In this document: positions 17,931-28,352 of the stretch, one piece after another | How positions within the stretch are numbered: position 1 is the first letter of the stretch | Layout of the letters: each line of letters begins with the position of its first letter | NCBI GenBank assembly: GCA_005880175.1 | Contig: VBJR01000152.1 | Coordinates: forward strand, 4,350 to 68,349 | Source: Chloroflexota bacterium | Lineage (GTDB): Bacteria > Chloroflexota > Dormibacteria > Dormibacterales > Dormibacteraceae | Length of the DNA: 64,000 nucleotides | Direction: 5' to 3' | Notes under the pieces: generated by a model | The model's database searches: none | The model's input: only the letters and a program-made list of their open reading frames with translations | What the model was told of the DNA's origin: nothing | Position numbers and translations under genes: made by a program

Positions 17931-18916
17931 CACCGGGCCTCCCGGCGGGTCCGCAGCGGCTCCCACCAGGGCCGGTTGCACGCGTACCACCGGACCGTCT
18001 CCTCCAGGCCGGCGCCGAAGTCCACGCGCGGCTCGTAGCACAGCTCGGCCGCCGCCCGGCTCCAGTCGAGCGAGTAGCGGCGGTCGTGGCCCGGCCGGTC
18101 CGCCACCCGCTCGACGCGGTCCCAGCCCGCGCCGCAGGCGGCCAGCAGGCGCGCGGTCAGCTCCACGTTGGTCAGCTCGACGCCGCCGCCGACGTGGTAC
18201 ACCCGGCCCGCCCTGCCGCCGGCCAGCGCCAGGGCGACGCCCCGGCAGTGGTCGTCCACGTGCAGCCAGTCGCGCGCGTTGCCGCCGTCGCCGTAGAGCG
18301 GCACCGTGCGGCCGTCGAGCAGGTTGGTCACGAACAGCGGGACCACCTTCTCGGGGAACTGGTACGGCCCGTACGTGTTCGAGGCCCGGGTGACGACGAC
18401 GTCGAGGCCGTGGGTCCGGTGGTACGCCAGCGCCAGGAGGTCGGACGCGGCCTTCGAGGCGGAGTACGGCGAGTTGGGCGCCACCTGCGACTCCTCGGTC
18501 CACGAGCCGCGGTCGATCGAGCCGTAGACCTCGTCGGTCGAGACGTGGACGAACCGGCGCGTGCGGTGGCGCAGCGCCGCGTCCAGCAGCGCCCGGGTGC
18601 CCAGCACGTTGGTCACCACGAAGGGCGCCGCGCGCGCGATCGACCGGTCCACGTGCGACTCGGCCGCGAAGTGGACGATCGCGTCGTGGCCCGGGACCAG
18701 GTCGTCCAGCAGCGCCTCGTCGCAGACGTCGCCCTCGACGAAGCAGAGGCGCGGGCTGTCCGCCACCGGCGCCAGGTTGGCCCGGTTGCCGGAGTACGTG
18801 AGCTTGTCGAGGACGGTCACGGCCGCCCCGGCCAGCTCCTCGCGGGTGCCGTCCACGACGGTCCGGACGAAGTGCGACCCGATGAACCCGGCGCCGCCGG
18901 TGACCAGGAGCCTCAT
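17930..18916 (-). CDS. rfbB: dTDP-glucose 4,6-dehydratase
   Basis: 328 residues. Extended SDR converting dTDP-glucose to dTDP-4-keto-6-deoxyglucose. [12 protein letters not shown] (NAD loop), [21 protein letters not shown] and catalytic YSASK in [13 protein letters not shown] are present, as are [17 protein letters not shown] and [11 protein letters not shown]. It forms a two-gene unit with rfbA. The glycosyltransferase at 29-30 kb in the polyketide cluster is a plausible user of the product. Confidence 0.94.
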   Translation of the reverse strand: MRLLVTGGAGFIGSHFVRTVVDGTREELAGAAVTVLDKLTYSGNRANLAPVADSPRLCFVEGDVCDEALLDDLVPGHDAIVHFAAESHVDRSIARAAPFVVTNVLGTRALLDAALRHRTRRFVHVSTDEVYGSIDRGSWTEESQVAPNSPYSASKAASDLLALAYHRTHGLDVVVTRASNTYGPYQFPEKVVPLFVTNLLDGRTVPLYGDGGNARDWLHVDDHCRGVALALAGGRAGRVYHVGGGVELTNVELTARLLAACGAGWDRVERVADRPGHDRRYSLDWSRAAAELCYEPRVDFGAGLEETVRWYACNRPWWEPLRTRREAR

Positions 18917-18991
18917 CGCCCGAACGGTGACCGCCGGCCGCCAGCCGGCGCGTCTCCGGGCCGTCTCGGCGGGCCGCGGCGGCCCGGCCGC

Positions 18992-20104
18992 TCAGGCTTT
19001 GGCCGTCACCCGCACGACCCGCTTGCGCCCGACCTGGACCAGGTCGCCGTCGGCCACCGCCCGCTGCTCGTCCGCCGTCTCCCCGTTGACGCGGACCGCC
19101 CCCGTCCGGATCTGCTCGAACGCCTTCTTCCGGGTCGGGGCCCAGCCCAGCACGTCGTGGAGGAGGGTCGGGAGCGGGACGTGGCGATCCCAGTCCTCCT
19201 CCGCCTGCGCCGCCGCCTCCTCGCCGTGCAGGCGCCCGACGAGCCGCCGGGCCAGCGCCGCCTTGGCGTCGCGGGGGCCGAGCGCCAGCGCCCGCCCCAC
19301 CTCGTCCGGCGTCAGGGCCGAGATCAGGCGCAGGTACTTCTCCGTCAGCGCGTCCGGGATCGACATCGTCTTGCCGTAGATCGCGGCCGGCGGCTCCGAG
19401 ATGCCGATGTAGTTGCCGAGCGACTTGCTCATCTTCCGGACCCCGTCCGGGCCCTCCAGCAGCGGGAAGACGGCGACGTCCTGCGGCTCCTGCCCGTACC
19501 CGCGCTGGATCTCGCGGCCGAACAGCAGGTTGAACAGCTGGTCGGTGCCGCCGATCTCGACGTCGGCCTGGATCGCCACCGAGTCGTACGCCTGGTTGAA
19601 CGGGTACAGGATCTCGTGGGCGCCGATCGGGTTGCCCTCGCGCAGCCGCTCGGCGAAGTCCTCCCGCTGCAGCACCGACTGCAGCGTCTGCTTGCCGAGC
19701 AGGCGCAGGATGTCGGCCGCCGACATCTCGTCGAGCCACTCGGAGTTGCCGTGGACCTCGGTCCGCTCCGGGTCGAGCACCTTGAAGACCTGGTCGAAGT
19801 AGGTCCGCGCGTTGGCGGCGACCTCCTCGCGGCTCAGGACCGGCCGCGTGCCCGAGCGGCCGCTCGGATCGCCGATCCGCGCGGTGTAGTCGCCGATGAT
19901 CACCACGACCGTGTGGCCGGCGTCCTGGAACGCGCGCAGCGTGTCGAGGACCACCAGGTGGCCGACGTGGATGTCCGGCGCGGTCGGGTCCAGGCCGAGC
20001 TTGACGCGGAGCTGGTCGCCGCGGCGGATGCGCTCGCAGAGGTGGTCCGCGACGTGGATCTCGACCGCGCGCTCGCGCAGCCATTCCCAGAGCGGGGCTG
20101 ACAT
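18992..20104 (-). CDS. tyrS: tyrosyl-tRNA synthetase
   Basis: 370 residues. Class I synthetase with the HIGH-type HVGHL in [15 protein letters not shown] near 48, [35 protein letters not shown], and [12 protein letters not shown] near 233. A C-terminal S4 RNA-binding domain ends the protein ([20 protein letters not shown]). Its -10 (TAAGCT) lies eight bases upstream of the ATG. It diverges from the secreted protein gene. Confidence 0.95.
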   Translation of the reverse strand: MSAPLWEWLRERAVEIHVADHLCERIRRGDQLRVKLGLDPTAPDIHVGHLVVLDTLRAFQDAGHTVVVIIGDYTARIGDPSGRSGTRPVLSREEVAANARTYFDQVFKVLDPERTEVHGNSEWLDEMSAADILRLLGKQTLQSVLQREDFAERLREGNPIGAHEILYPFNQAYDSVAIQADVEIGGTDQLFNLLFGREIQRGYGQEPQDVAVFPLLEGPDGVRKMSKSLGNYIGISEPPAAIYGKTMSIPDALTEKYLRLISALTPDEVGRALALGPRDAKAALARRLVGRLHGEEAAAQAEEDWDRHVPLPTLLHDVLGWAPTRKKAFEQIRTGAVRVNGETADEQRAVADGDLVQVGRKRVVRVTAKA

Positions 20105-20112
20105 GGGTGCAG

Positions 20113-20118
20113 AGCTTA
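20113..20118 (-). promoter_or_regulatory. -10 hexamer TAAGCT, leaderless promoter of tyrS
   Basis: On the minus strand TAAGCT ends eight bases before the tyrS ATG, so no T-box leader can exist downstream of it. I looked for T-box features in the 118-base gap and saw none. Confidence 0.45.
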
Positions 20119-20222
20119 CTGAGGGCGGCGGGACATGCGCCTGCCCGCCATGGGCGCGGAGCGTTCGGCCGTGCGATCCGACCCATGCACAACCCCCACG
20201 CGCACGCCCACGATCGTGCCCA

Positions 20223-23200
20223 ATGGCTGGTCAGCTGCGTCCCCTCCACGTGGTCGGCAAGCGCTCGCTCCTGCTGCTGGTCGCGGTGGTCGCCGTCTCG
20301 AACGCGCCGCTCGCGGTGCGGACCGTCCGGGCGGTTGACCCCTGCTCGGTCGCGAACGTCAACCCGATCCCCTGCGAGAACGCGCAGCCGGGCACGCCGC
20401 AGTCGGTGTGGAGCGTCAGCGGCGCCGGCGACCCCGGCATCCAGGGCTTCGCCACCGACATCAGCGTCGACGTCGGCGGCACGGTCTCCTTCAAGATCAA
20501 CACCGCGTCCACCGACTACTCGCTGACGATCTACCGCCTCGGCTACTACCAGAACAACGGCGCCCGCCAGATCGCCACCGTCCAGCCCTCGGCCGCGCTC
20601 CCCCAGTCGCAGCCGGCCTGCCTGACCGACGCCCCGACCGGCCTGATCGACTGCGGCAACTGGGCGGTGTCCGCCTCCTGGACCGTCCCCACCACCGCCG
20701 TCTCCGGCCTCTACTTCGCCCGGGTCGCCGACAACGGCACGGGCGCCGCCAGCCAGATCTGGTTCGTGGTCCGCGACGACGCCGCCGCCTCCGACGTCCT
20801 GTTCCGGACCAACGACACGACCTGGGAGGCGTACAACGACTACGGCGGCAACAGCGTCTACTACGGCTCGGCGCCGAGCTCCAACGGCCGCGCCTACAAG
20901 GTCAGCTACAACCGGCCCTTCAACAACCGCTCGGAGAGCGCCGGCTTCGGCACGGTCAACGGGCCGCTGTACGCCGAGTACCCGATGATCAAGTGGCTGG
21001 AGGCCAACGGCTACGACGTCAGCTACACCTCGACGGTGGACGTCGAGCGAGCGCCGGCGCTGCTCGAGCAGCACAAGGTCTTCCTGACGTCCGGCCACGA
21101 CGAGTACTGGTCCGCCGGCGAGCGGTCGGCGGTCCTGGCCGCCCGCGACGCGGGCGTCGGCATGGCCTTCTTCACCGGCAACACGAGCTTCTGGAAGATC
21201 CGCTGGGAGAGCTCGATCGACGGCTCGGGCACGCCCTACCGGACGCTGGTCACGTACAAGGAGTCGCTCGACCAGCGGGTGCTCGATCCCCAGGACCCGC
21301 CGACGTGGACCGGCTCCTGGCGCGACCCGCGCTGGAGCCCGCCGGCCGACGGCGGCCAGCCCGAGAACGCGGTCCTGGGCACGATCTTCACCGTCAACCG
21401 GGGCTCGGCGGCGCCGGTGGTCGGCAGCGACTTCGCCGGGCTCCGCTTCTGGCGCAACACCGCCATCGCCGGCCTGACCGCCGGCCAGACGGTCACCCTG
21501 GGCTCCAACACGATCGGGTACGAGTGGGACGAGGACCTCGACAACGGCTCCCGGCCGGCGGGCCTGTTCGACCTCTCGGCGACCCCGGTCAGCGTGCCGC
21601 AGAAGATCCGCGACTACGGCGTCAGCTACGGGCCGGGCAGCGCCACCCACAGCCTGACGCTGTACCGGGCCGCGAGCGGCGCGCTCGTGTTCAGCGCCGC
21701 CACCGTGCAGTGGGCATGGGGCCTCGACGTCCTCGGCCACGACAGCGTCCCCGACTTCGGGCCCGTCACGGCCGACCGCAACATGCAGCAGGCGACGGTC
21801 AACCTGCTGGCCGACATGGGCGTCCAGCCGGCCACGCTGCAGTCGGGCCTGGTCGCGGCCACCGCCTCGACGGACACCACGGCGCCCACCTCCGCGGTCA
21901 CGGCGCCGGCGGCCGGGGCCACGGTGGCCAGCGGGTCCCAGGTGACGGTCAGCGGCACCGCGTCCGACGTGGGCGGGGCCGTCGCCGGGGTGGAGGTCTC
22001 GGCGGACGGCGGCGCGACCTGGCACAGGGCCTCGGGCACCACGAGCTGGACGTACGCGTGGACGCCCGGCGCGCCGGGCCCGACCGCCCTGCGCAGCCGC
22101 GCGGTGGACGACAGCGGCAACCTGGAGACCCCGTCGGCCGGCGTGACCGTCACCGTGACGCCGCCGGCCTGCCCGTGCTCGCTGTTCCCGAGCCTGCCGG
22201 TCCCCGGCACCCCCAGCTCGCAGGACTCGAACGCCGTCGAGGTCGGCGTGCGGTTCACGTCGGACGTGGCGGGCACGGTCACCGGCGTCTCGTTCTACAA
22301 GGGCAGCGGCAACACCGGCGCGCACGTCGGCAACCTGTGGACGGCGACCGGGACCCTGCTGGCGACCGGCACGTTCACGAACGAGACCGCCAGCGGCTGG
22401 CAGACGCTGACGTTCGGGGCGCCGGTGTCGATCCAGTCGCACACGGTCTACGTCGCCTCGTACCACACGACGAGCGGGTTCTACTCGTCGGACGTCGGCT
22501 ACTACACGAAGCAGGTCGACTCGTGGCCGCTGCACGCCCCGGCCGGCTTCAACGGGGTGTTCGCGTACGGCGGCACGCAGTTCCCGACGCAGACGTTCAG
22601 CGCCAACAACTACTGGGTGGACGTCGTGTTCGCGATGGCCGGGACCACGACGGCGCTGGCCTCGTCGGCGAACCCGCCGGTCTTCGGGCAGCCGGTCACG
22701 CTGACCGCGACGGTGAGCGGCTCCGGGGCGGGCCAGCCGGCCGGCACCGTGGCGTTCTCCGACGGCAGCACGCAGATCGGCAGCGCCACGCTGAATGGCG
22801 GGAGCCCGGACGTGGCGACGCTGACGGTGCCGGGGCTGGCGGTGGGCGGCCACTCGCTGACGGCGGTGTACGCCGGCTCGGGCGTGTACGCGAGTTCGAC
22901 GTCGCCGGCGCTCGCCCAGCAGGTGAACAAGGCGGCGACGACGTCATCTCTGACCGCCAGCCCGTCGCCGGCCACGCCCGGCCAGGCCGTGACGCTCACG
23001 GCGGCGGTGGCGGTCGTCGCGCCGGGGGCGGGCACGCCGACCGGGACGGTGGCGTTCTTCGACGGCGCCACGCAGCTCGGCACGGCGCCGCTGAGCGGCG
23101 GCCACGCGAGCCTCTCCACGACGACGCTGAGCAGCGGCACGCACACCCTGAAGGCGGCGTACCAGGGCGACCCCAACTTCGCGGGCAGCACGTCCGCCCC

Positions 23201-23525
23201 GGTGAGCGAGGTGGTGCAGCAGACGGCGACGACGCTGAAGGCGGCGCCGGCCGTGCTGGGCCTGAACCCGCTCCGGCTGACCCTGCTCAACCTGTCGGCC
23301 ACCCTGACGCGGACGGACACGGGGGCGCCGGTCCCGGGCCAGACGATCACGATGACCGCGGGCGGGACGTTCCTGTGCTCGGCCACGACGAACAGCGCGG
23401 GCGTGGCCACGTGCAACGGCGTGGCCGGGGTGCTGGCCATCCTGCTGAAGGGCGGCTACACGGCGACGTTCGCGGGGACGGCGACCTACCGCGGCAGCAC
23501 GGCATTCGGACCGGCGATCTCGTAG
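20223..23525 (+). CDS. large secreted multidomain protein with DMFase-like domain
   Basis: 1100 residues. The N-terminus has a basic stretch then [17 protein letters not shown] and ends VRA-VDP, a signal peptide. Residues ~60-600 resemble the N,N-dimethylformamidase large-subunit C-terminal domain ([20 protein letters not shown], then [45 protein letters not shown]). An Ig-like segment follows, then a DUF4082-like domain (~669-800, [20 protein letters not shown]), two Big_3-type Ig repeats (~803-1000, [10 protein letters not shown] and [10 protein letters not shown]) and a final Ig-like tail. It is probably an extracellular adhesin or carbohydrate-active protein. ATG 20223 fits the signal peptide. 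Confidence 0.8.
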   Translation: MAGQLRPLHVVGKRSLLLLVAVVAVSNAPLAVRTVRAVDPCSVANVNPIPCENAQPGTPQSVWSVSGAGDPGIQGFATDISVDVGGTVSFKINTASTDYSLTIYRLGYYQNNGARQIATVQPSAALPQSQPACLTDAPTGLIDCGNWAVSASWTVPTTAVSGLYFARVADNGTGAASQIWFVVRDDAAASDVLFRTNDTTWEAYNDYGGNSVYYGSAPSSNGRAYKVSYNRPFNNRSESAGFGTVNGPLYAEYPMIKWLEANGYDVSYTSTVDVERAPALLEQHKVFLTSGHDEYWSAGERSAVLAARDAGVGMAFFTGNTSFWKIRWESSIDGSGTPYRTLVTYKESLDQRVLDPQDPPTWTGSWRDPRWSPPADGGQPENAVLGTIFTVNRGSAAPVVGSDFAGLRFWRNTAIAGLTAGQTVTLGSNTIGYEWDEDLDNGSRPAGLFDLSATPVSVPQKIRDYGVSYGPGSATHSLTLYRAASGALVFSAATVQWAWGLDVLGHDSVPDFGPVTADRNMQQATVNLLADMGVQPATLQSGLVAATASTDTTAPTSAVTAPAAGATVASGSQVTVSGTASDVGGAVAGVEVSADGGATWHRASGTTSWTYAWTPGAPGPTALRSRAVDDSGNLETPSAGVTVTVTPPACPCSLFPSLPVPGTPSSQDSNAVEVGVRFTSDVAGTVTGVSFYKGSGNTGAHVGNLWTATGTLLATGTFTNETASGWQTLTFGAPVSIQSHTVYVASYHTTSGFYSSDVGYYTKQVDSWPLHAPAGFNGVFAYGGTQFPTQTFSANNYWVDVVFAMAGTTTALASSANPPVFGQPVTLTATVSGSGAGQPAGTVAFSDGSTQIGSATLNGGSPDVATLTVPGLAVGGHSLTAVYAGSGVYASSTSPALAQQVNKAATTSSLTASPSPATPGQAVTLTAAVAVVAPGAGTPTGTVAFFDGATQLGTAPLSGGHASLSTTTLSSGTHTLKAAYQGDPNFAGSTSAPVSEVVQQTATTLKAAPAVLGLNPLRLTLLNLSATLTRTDTGAPVPGQTITMTAGGTFLCSATTNSAGVATCNGVAGVLAILLKGGYTATFAGTATYRGSTAFGPAIS

Positions 23526-23701
23526 CGGAGGGGGTCGCTCGGCGGGGCCCTACCCCGGGCCTCCTGTCAGCGGCCCCCTTCGCCACCCTGCCCGCGGGGC
23601 CGGAGAGGACCGGGTCGTGAGCGTCGCGGACGGCGGCGACCGTCTGGCCGACCTGAGCGCGCCGCGCGGACAGCCCGAGCCGTTCGGCGAGGGCCCCCGC
23701 G

Positions 23702-24745
23702 TCAGACCCGGCGCGCCTCCAGCACGGTCCAGGGCACGCTCTTGGACGCGCTCGAGCGGACGCTCCGGACGTCGAAGCCCGCCCTCTCGACCAGCTCGCG
23801 CAGGTGCTCCTCCCGGCGGAAGCTGCCGCCGCTGTACGCCAGCATCCCGATGTCGGTCACGTGCAGGAACGAGCCGGGGTCGTCGGGCCGGACGCGGTCC
23901 ACCACCAGCAGGGTGGCGCCGGCCGGCGCCGCCGCGTGGCAGCTCGCCAGGATGCGGGCGCAGTGCTCGTCGTCCCAGTCGCACAGCACGGACTTGAGCA
24001 CGTACAGGTCGGCGCCGGCCGGGACCTGCTCCAGGAAGTCGCCGGCGACCAGCGTCACCCGGTCGGACAGGCCCTGCTCCGCGATCGCCCGCGTCGCGTC
24101 CGGGATGACCTCGGGCCGGTCGAACAGCACGCCGTGGGCGTCCGGCGCCGCCGCCAGGAGCCACGCCAGCAGCACGCCGTGGCTGCCGCCGACGTCCACG
24201 ATCTGGCGGAACCGCGCCATGTCGCAGGACTCGACGACCACGCGGCCGGCGTCGGCCGTCATGCCGCCCATCCACCGGGCGAAGATCTCGCCCTCCTCGC
24301 GGTTGCTGCGCAGGTACTCCCAGAGCTCCAGGCCGACGGCCTCCCGCATCTGCGCGTGCCCCGTGCGGACCGCCGCGTCGAGCCGGGCCCAGGGGTAGTA
24401 CAGCGCCGGCCCGGTCGAGGCCAGCACCATGTCGCGCACCGACCAGCCGTCCGACCTGAGCAGGGCGCCCAGCGGCGTGATCGCGTAGCGATCGCCGGCC
24501 CGCTCCACCAGGCCCAGCGCGACGCAGGCGTCGAGGAAGCGCGCCAGCGCGTCCCGGTTCGCGTCCAGCAGCCCCGTCAGCGCGTCGAGGTCCAGCGGCC
24601 CCGCGGCCAGGTGGTCCGCGAGACCGAGCCGGGCGACCGCCCTGACGACCTGCGCGTCCATGTAGCCGCGGACCATGGTCATCAGGCGATGCACGTCGTG
24701 CTGGCCGGGCTGGACGTCCGTCGTGTCCTGCAACTTCTCCGCCAT
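23702..24745 (-). CDS. SAM-dependent O-methyltransferase (DnrK/TcmO type)
   Basis: 347 residues. An N-terminal dimerisation winged helix (MTMVRGYMDAQVVRAVARLG) is followed by a Rossmann methyltransferase with IVDVGGSHGVLLAWLL (SAM motif I), GDFLEQVPAGADLYVLKSVLCDWDDE (motif with D-W-D) and LLVVDRVRPDDPG. This family methylates hydroxyls on aromatic polyketides. GGAGGGAG precedes the ATG. It lies 27 bases behind a SnoaL-like gene in the same direction, forming one edge of the cluster. It is a paralogue of the methyltransferase at 33 kb. Confidence 0.88.
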   Translation of the reverse strand: MAEKLQDTTDVQPGQHDVHRLMTMVRGYMDAQVVRAVARLGLADHLAAGPLDLDALTGLLDANRDALARFLDACVALGLVERAGDRYAITPLGALLRSDGWSVRDMVLASTGPALYYPWARLDAAVRTGHAQMREAVGLELWEYLRSNREEGEIFARWMGGMTADAGRVVVESCDMARFRQIVDVGGSHGVLLAWLLAAAPDAHGVLFDRPEVIPDATRAIAEQGLSDRVTLVAGDFLEQVPAGADLYVLKSVLCDWDDEHCARILASCHAAAPAGATLLVVDRVRPDDPGSFLHVTDIGMLAYSGGSFRREEHLRELVERAGFDVRSVRSSASKSVPWTVLEARRV

Positions 24746-24772
24746 TTGGCGCTCCCTCCGCTCAGTGCGTGT

Positions 24773-25204
24773 TCAGTGGGCGCCGGGCCGGCCGGCCAGG
24801 CCGAGCTGCTGCAGGCCGCTCAGCCGGTCCACGACGCCCCAGTGCTCGACCAGCCGGCCGCCGGCGTAGCGGCAGATCGAGACCCCGTCCCACTCCGCGT
24901 ACCGGCCCGTGGGCGCCGAGTCCATGAACTGGCCGCTGTTCGTGCCCCGGTAGCGCACCCGCGCCCACGTCCGGTCGCCCACGGTCACGATGTCCTCGAC
25001 CGTCACGCGCAGGTCCGGGAACGCGGTGCGCAGGAGCCCGGCGACCCAGCGCATGCTGTCGCGGCCGGCGCTCCGGGCCGGCGAGCCCGCCTCGTGGTCC
25101 AGCAGGTCGGCGCTGACCAGCTCGTCGAACACGGTCGTGTCGCCCCGGCAGAACGCCCGCTCGACGAGCTCTCGGAAGACCCTCTCGTTGTCGTCGTGCT
25201 CCAT
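24773..25204 (-). CDS. SnoaL-like polyketide cyclase/hydroxylase-fold protein (1)
   Basis: 143 residues, the usual SnoaL length. RVFRELVERAFCRGDTTVFDELVSADLLDHEAG begins the alpha+beta barrel. It continues FPDLRVTVEDIVTVGDRTWARVRYRGTNSG, where FPD and the Asp/His positions match SnoaL-type aldol cyclases, and ends RYAGGRLVEHWGVVD with the conserved EHW. ATG 25204 is chosen because homology starts there, although an open extension reaches 25306. It diverges from a second SnoaL-like gene. Confidence 0.82.
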   Translation of the reverse strand: MEHDDNERVFRELVERAFCRGDTTVFDELVSADLLDHEAGSPARSAGRDSMRWVAGLLRTAFPDLRVTVEDIVTVGDRTWARVRYRGTNSGQFMDSAPTGRYAEWDGVSICRYAGGRLVEHWGVVDRLSGLQQLGLAGRPGAH

Positions 25205-25250
25205 CGTCCGGGCAAGCGTGGCAGGCGCCCGCCCGCGCGCCGTCCCCGCC

Positions 25251-25269
25251 GCGTCTCCCCGGGAGACGC
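25251..25269. promoter_or_regulatory. 19-base palindrome between divergent SnoaL-like genes
   Basis: GCGTCTCCC and GGGAGACGC flank a single C, in the 137-base gap between the two divergent cyclase-like genes. Position and symmetry suit a dimeric repressor operator controlling both directions. A stem-loop role is also possible. Confidence 0.4.
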
Positions 25270-25341
25270 CGGCGCGGACGGCGGCGGCGCGGGCCGCGGT
25301 CAGCATGGGGACCGTGACCAGCCGGAACGAGGAGGGACGCG

Positions 25342-25779
25342 ATGGGTGAGGCCAGAGACCTGGTGGAACGGGCGTGGCGGGCGATCGAGGCGGGCGAGGT
25401 CGAGCGCCTCGCCGAGGTGTTCAGCGAGGACGCGGAGCTGGCCACGTCGTCGGCGGAGGGCCGCGGCGTCGAGTACGTCCAGCGCGTGTTCCGCCGGCAC
25501 CATGCCGCGTACCCGGACCTGACGCACGAGGTGCTGGGCTGCATCGAGAACGGCGACGGCACCGAGATCGCCCTCGACATGCGGTTCACCGGCACGCACC
25601 AGGGCGAGCTGAACGGGCCCCGGGGCGCGATCGCGGCGACCGGGCGGACCCTCCGATGGCGCTCCGCCGACCACGTCCGCACGCGCGGCGGGCGCATCGT
25701 CTCGTGGCGGGCCGTGTTCGACCGGCTGACGATCCGGGAGCAGCTGGGCCTGGAGCGCGCGGCCGGCGGCCGCGGCTGA
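25342..25779 (+). CDS. SnoaL-like fold protein (2)
   Basis: 145 residues. ARDLVERAWRAIEAGEVERLAEVFSEDAEL begins a SnoaL/NTF2-like fold. HHAAYPDLTHEVLG carries the YPD equivalent of FPD, and WRSADHVRTRGGRIVSWRAVFDRLTI replaces the usual EHW with SWR, so catalytic chemistry may differ from copy 1. GAGGAGGGA precedes the ATG. It is the first gene of a + operon with the MBL-fold protein (3-base gap) and the hydroxylase. Confidence 0.75.
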   Translation: MGEARDLVERAWRAIEAGEVERLAEVFSEDAELATSSAEGRGVEYVQRVFRRHHAAYPDLTHEVLGCIENGDGTEIALDMRFTGTHQGELNGPRGAIAATGRTLRWRSADHVRTRGGRIVSWRAVFDRLTIREQLGLERAAGGRG

Positions 25780-25782
25780 CCC

Positions 25783-26667
25783 GTGGCCGCCGCCGTGCCG
25801 CTGCCGGGCAAGCGGTTCGTGGAGGTCGGCGAGGGGCTCCTGGCGGTGCTCCACGGCGACGGGGCCGCCGGGGTGGCCAACGCGGGGGTCGTCCACGAGG
25901 GCGGCGACGCGCTCGTCGTGGACGCCACGCTGCTGCCCGAGATGGCGGCCGGGATCGGGGACGAGCTCGCCCGCCGGGGGGCGCGGGCCGAGCTCGTGCT
26001 CAACACCCATCACCACCTCGACCACGTCGGCGGCAACGCGGCCTTCCCCGAGGCCCGGGCGGTCGCCCATCCCGTCACCGCCCGCATCGCCGGCGGCATG
26101 GTGGGGCGGACGGCCGCGCTGGCCGCCATCCTGCCCCGGTTCGCGGCCGCCCTGCCCGACCTGGACCTGCGGCCGCCCGCCGCCTGGACGGAGCCGCCGG
26201 CGCTGCCGCGCGGCGGCCGGACGCTCCTGTTCACGCCCGCGCACTCGCCGGCCGACTGCGCGGTCTGGTTCCCGGCCGAGCGCGTGCTGTTCGCCGGCGA
26301 CGTCTGCTTCAACCGGGTCGTCCCGCTCGCCGTGCACGCGAGCCCGTCCGCGTGGATCGCCGCGATCGACGCGCTGGCCGCCCTGGAGCCGGCGGTGATC
26401 GTGCCCGGCCACGGTCCGCTGGCCACGATCGCCGACCTGCTCGCCCTGCGCGCCTACCTGGCCGCCCTCGTCGAGGTAGCCGCGGCGGTGCACGGCGGCG
26501 ACCTGGGGGAGCGGGAGGCCCACGACGCCCTCCGGATCGACGCGGTGGAGGGCTGGATCGAGGCCGACCGCGCCGCCGTCAACCTCGCCCGGGCGCTGGC
26601 GGAGCTCCGGGCGGAGGAACAACCGGGAGACCGGCCGGAGACGGGGCGGCACGTCGCGCCGGCTTGA
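25783..26667 (+). CDS. metallo-beta-lactamase-fold hydrolase
   Basis: 294 residues. The zinc motif HHHLDH (in LNTHHHLDHVGGNAAF, near 78), FAGDVCFN (metal-bridging Asp, near 172) and VPGHGP (near 207) define an active MBL-fold enzyme, and the HSPADCAVWF segment carries a further histidine. MBL-fold proteins in polyketide clusters can act as thioesterases or cyclases, so chain release or ring closure is a reasonable inference but not shown. The GTG start follows the upstream stop by three bases. Confidence 0.82.
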   Translation: MAAAVPLPGKRFVEVGEGLLAVLHGDGAAGVANAGVVHEGGDALVVDATLLPEMAAGIGDELARRGARAELVLNTHHHLDHVGGNAAFPEARAVAHPVTARIAGGMVGRTAALAAILPRFAAALPDLDLRPPAAWTEPPALPRGGRTLLFTPAHSPADCAVWFPAERVLFAGDVCFNRVVPLAVHASPSAWIAAIDALAALEPAVIVPGHGPLATIADLLALRAYLAALVEVAAAVHGGDLGEREAHDALRIDAVEGWIEADRAAVNLARALAELRAEEQPGDRPETGRHVAPA

Positions 26668-26676
26668 GTACGAGCC

Positions 26677-28347
26677 ATGCACGACGAGTCCGTTCCCGTT
26701 CTGATCGTAGGCGGCAGCCTGGTCGGCCTCTCGGCGTCCGTCTTCCTGTCCCGGCACGGCGTCCAGTCCCTCCTGGTGGAGCGCCGGGCGACCACCTCGA
26801 TGTCGCGGTTCCCCCGGGCCTGGGGCTTCAACCCGCGCACCGTCGAGCTGTTCCGCGCGGCCGGGCTGGAGGACGACGTGCGAGCGGCCGAGGCGGCCGG
26901 GATGCCGAGCGCCGCGCGGGGCGGCGGCCTGCTCCGGGCCGAGTCCCTGGCCGGCCGGGAGCTGCAGTGGATCCACCCGACGATGCCCGACCTGACCGAG
27001 CTGAGCCCCAGCCGCTGGGCGATGTGCAGCCAGCACCGGGTCGAGCCCGTCCTGCTGGCGCGCGCCACCGAGCTGGGCGGGCGGCTCTGCTTCGGCACGG
27101 AGCTGGTCTCGTTCGAGCGGGACGGGGAGGGGGTGACCGCGCGCCTGCGCGACCGCACGTCCGGGCAGGAGCGGACGGTCCACGCGAGCTTCCTCGTGGC
27201 CGCTGACGGGAGCCGCGGCCAGGTGCGCGAGCAGCTCGGCATCGCGGTCCAGGACCTGGGCACGACCGCGCACCGCCTGGCGATCCTGTTCCGCGCCGAC
27301 CTCAGGGAGGCGCTCCGGGACCGCCACTTCATCATCTGCTACGTCATGAACGAGGAGGTCCGGGGCGGGGTCCTGGAGCCCGTGGACGACGACGGCCACT
27401 GGCAGCTCGACGTCCCGTACCACCCCGAGCGCGGCGAGACGCCGGACGACTTCGACGACGCGCGCTGCGTGGCGCTGATCCAGGCCGCCGTCGGGGTGCC
27501 GGGGCTGGAGGTCGAGCTCGTGAGCCGCCTGTCGTGGGTGGCCGGGGCCCGGATCGCCGACCGGTTCTCCGACGGCCGCGTGCACCTGGCCGGCGACTCG
27601 GCCCACGTGATGCCGCCGACCGGCGCGCTGGGCGCGAACACGGGCATCCAGGACGCGCACAACCTGGCCTGGAAGCTGGCCCTCGTCATCCGCGGGACGG
27701 CGGCGCCGGCGCTGCTCGACACGTACGACGCGGAGCGCCGGCCGGTGGGCGAGCACACGATCCGGCAGTCGCTGGCGATCTTCGCGCAGCGGGTCGGCGG
27801 GCCCGGTGGTCCGGGCGGCCCCGGGGGGCCCGGAGGGCGGCCGAATGGCCCCGGCGGCCCCCCGGGCGGGCGGCCCGGCGGCCCCGGCCCCGCCGACGAC
27901 GTGACCACCTGGCTGGGCTACCGGTACCGGTCCGGCGCGGTCCTGGACGACGGGGAGGGCGGCGGCCTGGTCGAGGACCCCCGCCAGCCGTCGGGCCGGC
28001 CCGGCAGCCGCGCCGCGCACGTGGCCCTGCGCCACAACGGCAGCACGTCGTCCACGCTGGACCTGTTCGGCCGCGGGTTCGTCCTCCTGGCCGGGCCGGA
28101 CGGCGGCGCCTGGGCCAGCGGCGCGGAGGCGGCCGCGCGCGAGCTGCGGGCGCCCGTCGACGTCCACCGCGTCGGCGCCCCGCTGCTCGACGAGGGCGGC
28201 CGCTGGGCGGCGGCCTACGGCGTCTCGCCGTCGGGCGCGTCGCTGGTCCGGCCGGACGGCTTCGTCGCCTGGCGCGCCAGGGAGGCGGCGGGGGAGGACG
28301 CGGACCGGGTGCTGCGCCAGGCGCTGGGGCGGCTGCTCGGGAGGTGA
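26677..28347 (+). CDS. FAD-dependent aromatic polyketide hydroxylase (PHBH family)
   Basis: 556 residues. VLIVGGSLVGLSASVFLSRHG (FAD/GxGxxG-like loop, 8-28), FLVAADGSRGQVREQLGI (DG motif) and RVHLAGDSAHVMPPTGALGANTGIQDAHNL (GD FAD-ribityl motif, ~302-331) define the p-hydroxybenzoate hydroxylase fold used by PgaE, RdmE and similar enzymes. Residues ~371-405 are an extraordinary Gly/Pro-rich linker (repeated GGPGGP), followed by a C-terminal thioredoxin-like domain. It converges on the methyltransferase at 28.4 kb. Confidence 0.9.
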   Translation: MHDESVPVLIVGGSLVGLSASVFLSRHGVQSLLVERRATTSMSRFPRAWGFNPRTVELFRAAGLEDDVRAAEAAGMPSAARGGGLLRAESLAGRELQWIHPTMPDLTELSPSRWAMCSQHRVEPVLLARATELGGRLCFGTELVSFERDGEGVTARLRDRTSGQERTVHASFLVAADGSRGQVREQLGIAVQDLGTTAHRLAILFRADLREALRDRHFIICYVMNEEVRGGVLEPVDDDGHWQLDVPYHPERGETPDDFDDARCVALIQAAVGVPGLEVELVSRLSWVAGARIADRFSDGRVHLAGDSAHVMPPTGALGANTGIQDAHNLAWKLALVIRGTAAPALLDTYDAERRPVGEHTIRQSLAIFAQRVGGPGGPGGPGGPGGRPNGPGGPPGGRPGGPGPADDVTTWLGYRYRSGAVLDDGEGGGLVEDPRQPSGRPGSRAAHVALRHNGSTSSTLDLFGRGFVLLAGPDGGAWASGAEAAARELRAPVDVHRVGAPLLDEGGRWAAAYGVSPSGASLVRPDGFVAWRAREAAGEDADRVLRQALGRLLGR

Positions 28348-28352
28348 GCGGA

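Noticed and set aside
20105..20222. T-box leader for tyrS
   Set aside because: No specifier loop, AGGGTGG-type antiterminator or terminator is visible, and the -10 lies eight bases from the ATG.
17052..22853. A 1933-codon open frame on the minus strand
   Set aside because: Only its last 292 codons (rfbA) look like protein. The rest is Arg/Gly/Pro-rich translation antisense to the secreted protein and shifted against rfbB and tyrS, as expected in very GC-rich DNA.
23526..23701. Small gene or RNA between the secreted protein and the methyltransferase
   Set aside because: Open frames here are shadows. No ribosome site, T-run or convincing hairpin is present. Nothing could be supported in these 176 bases.
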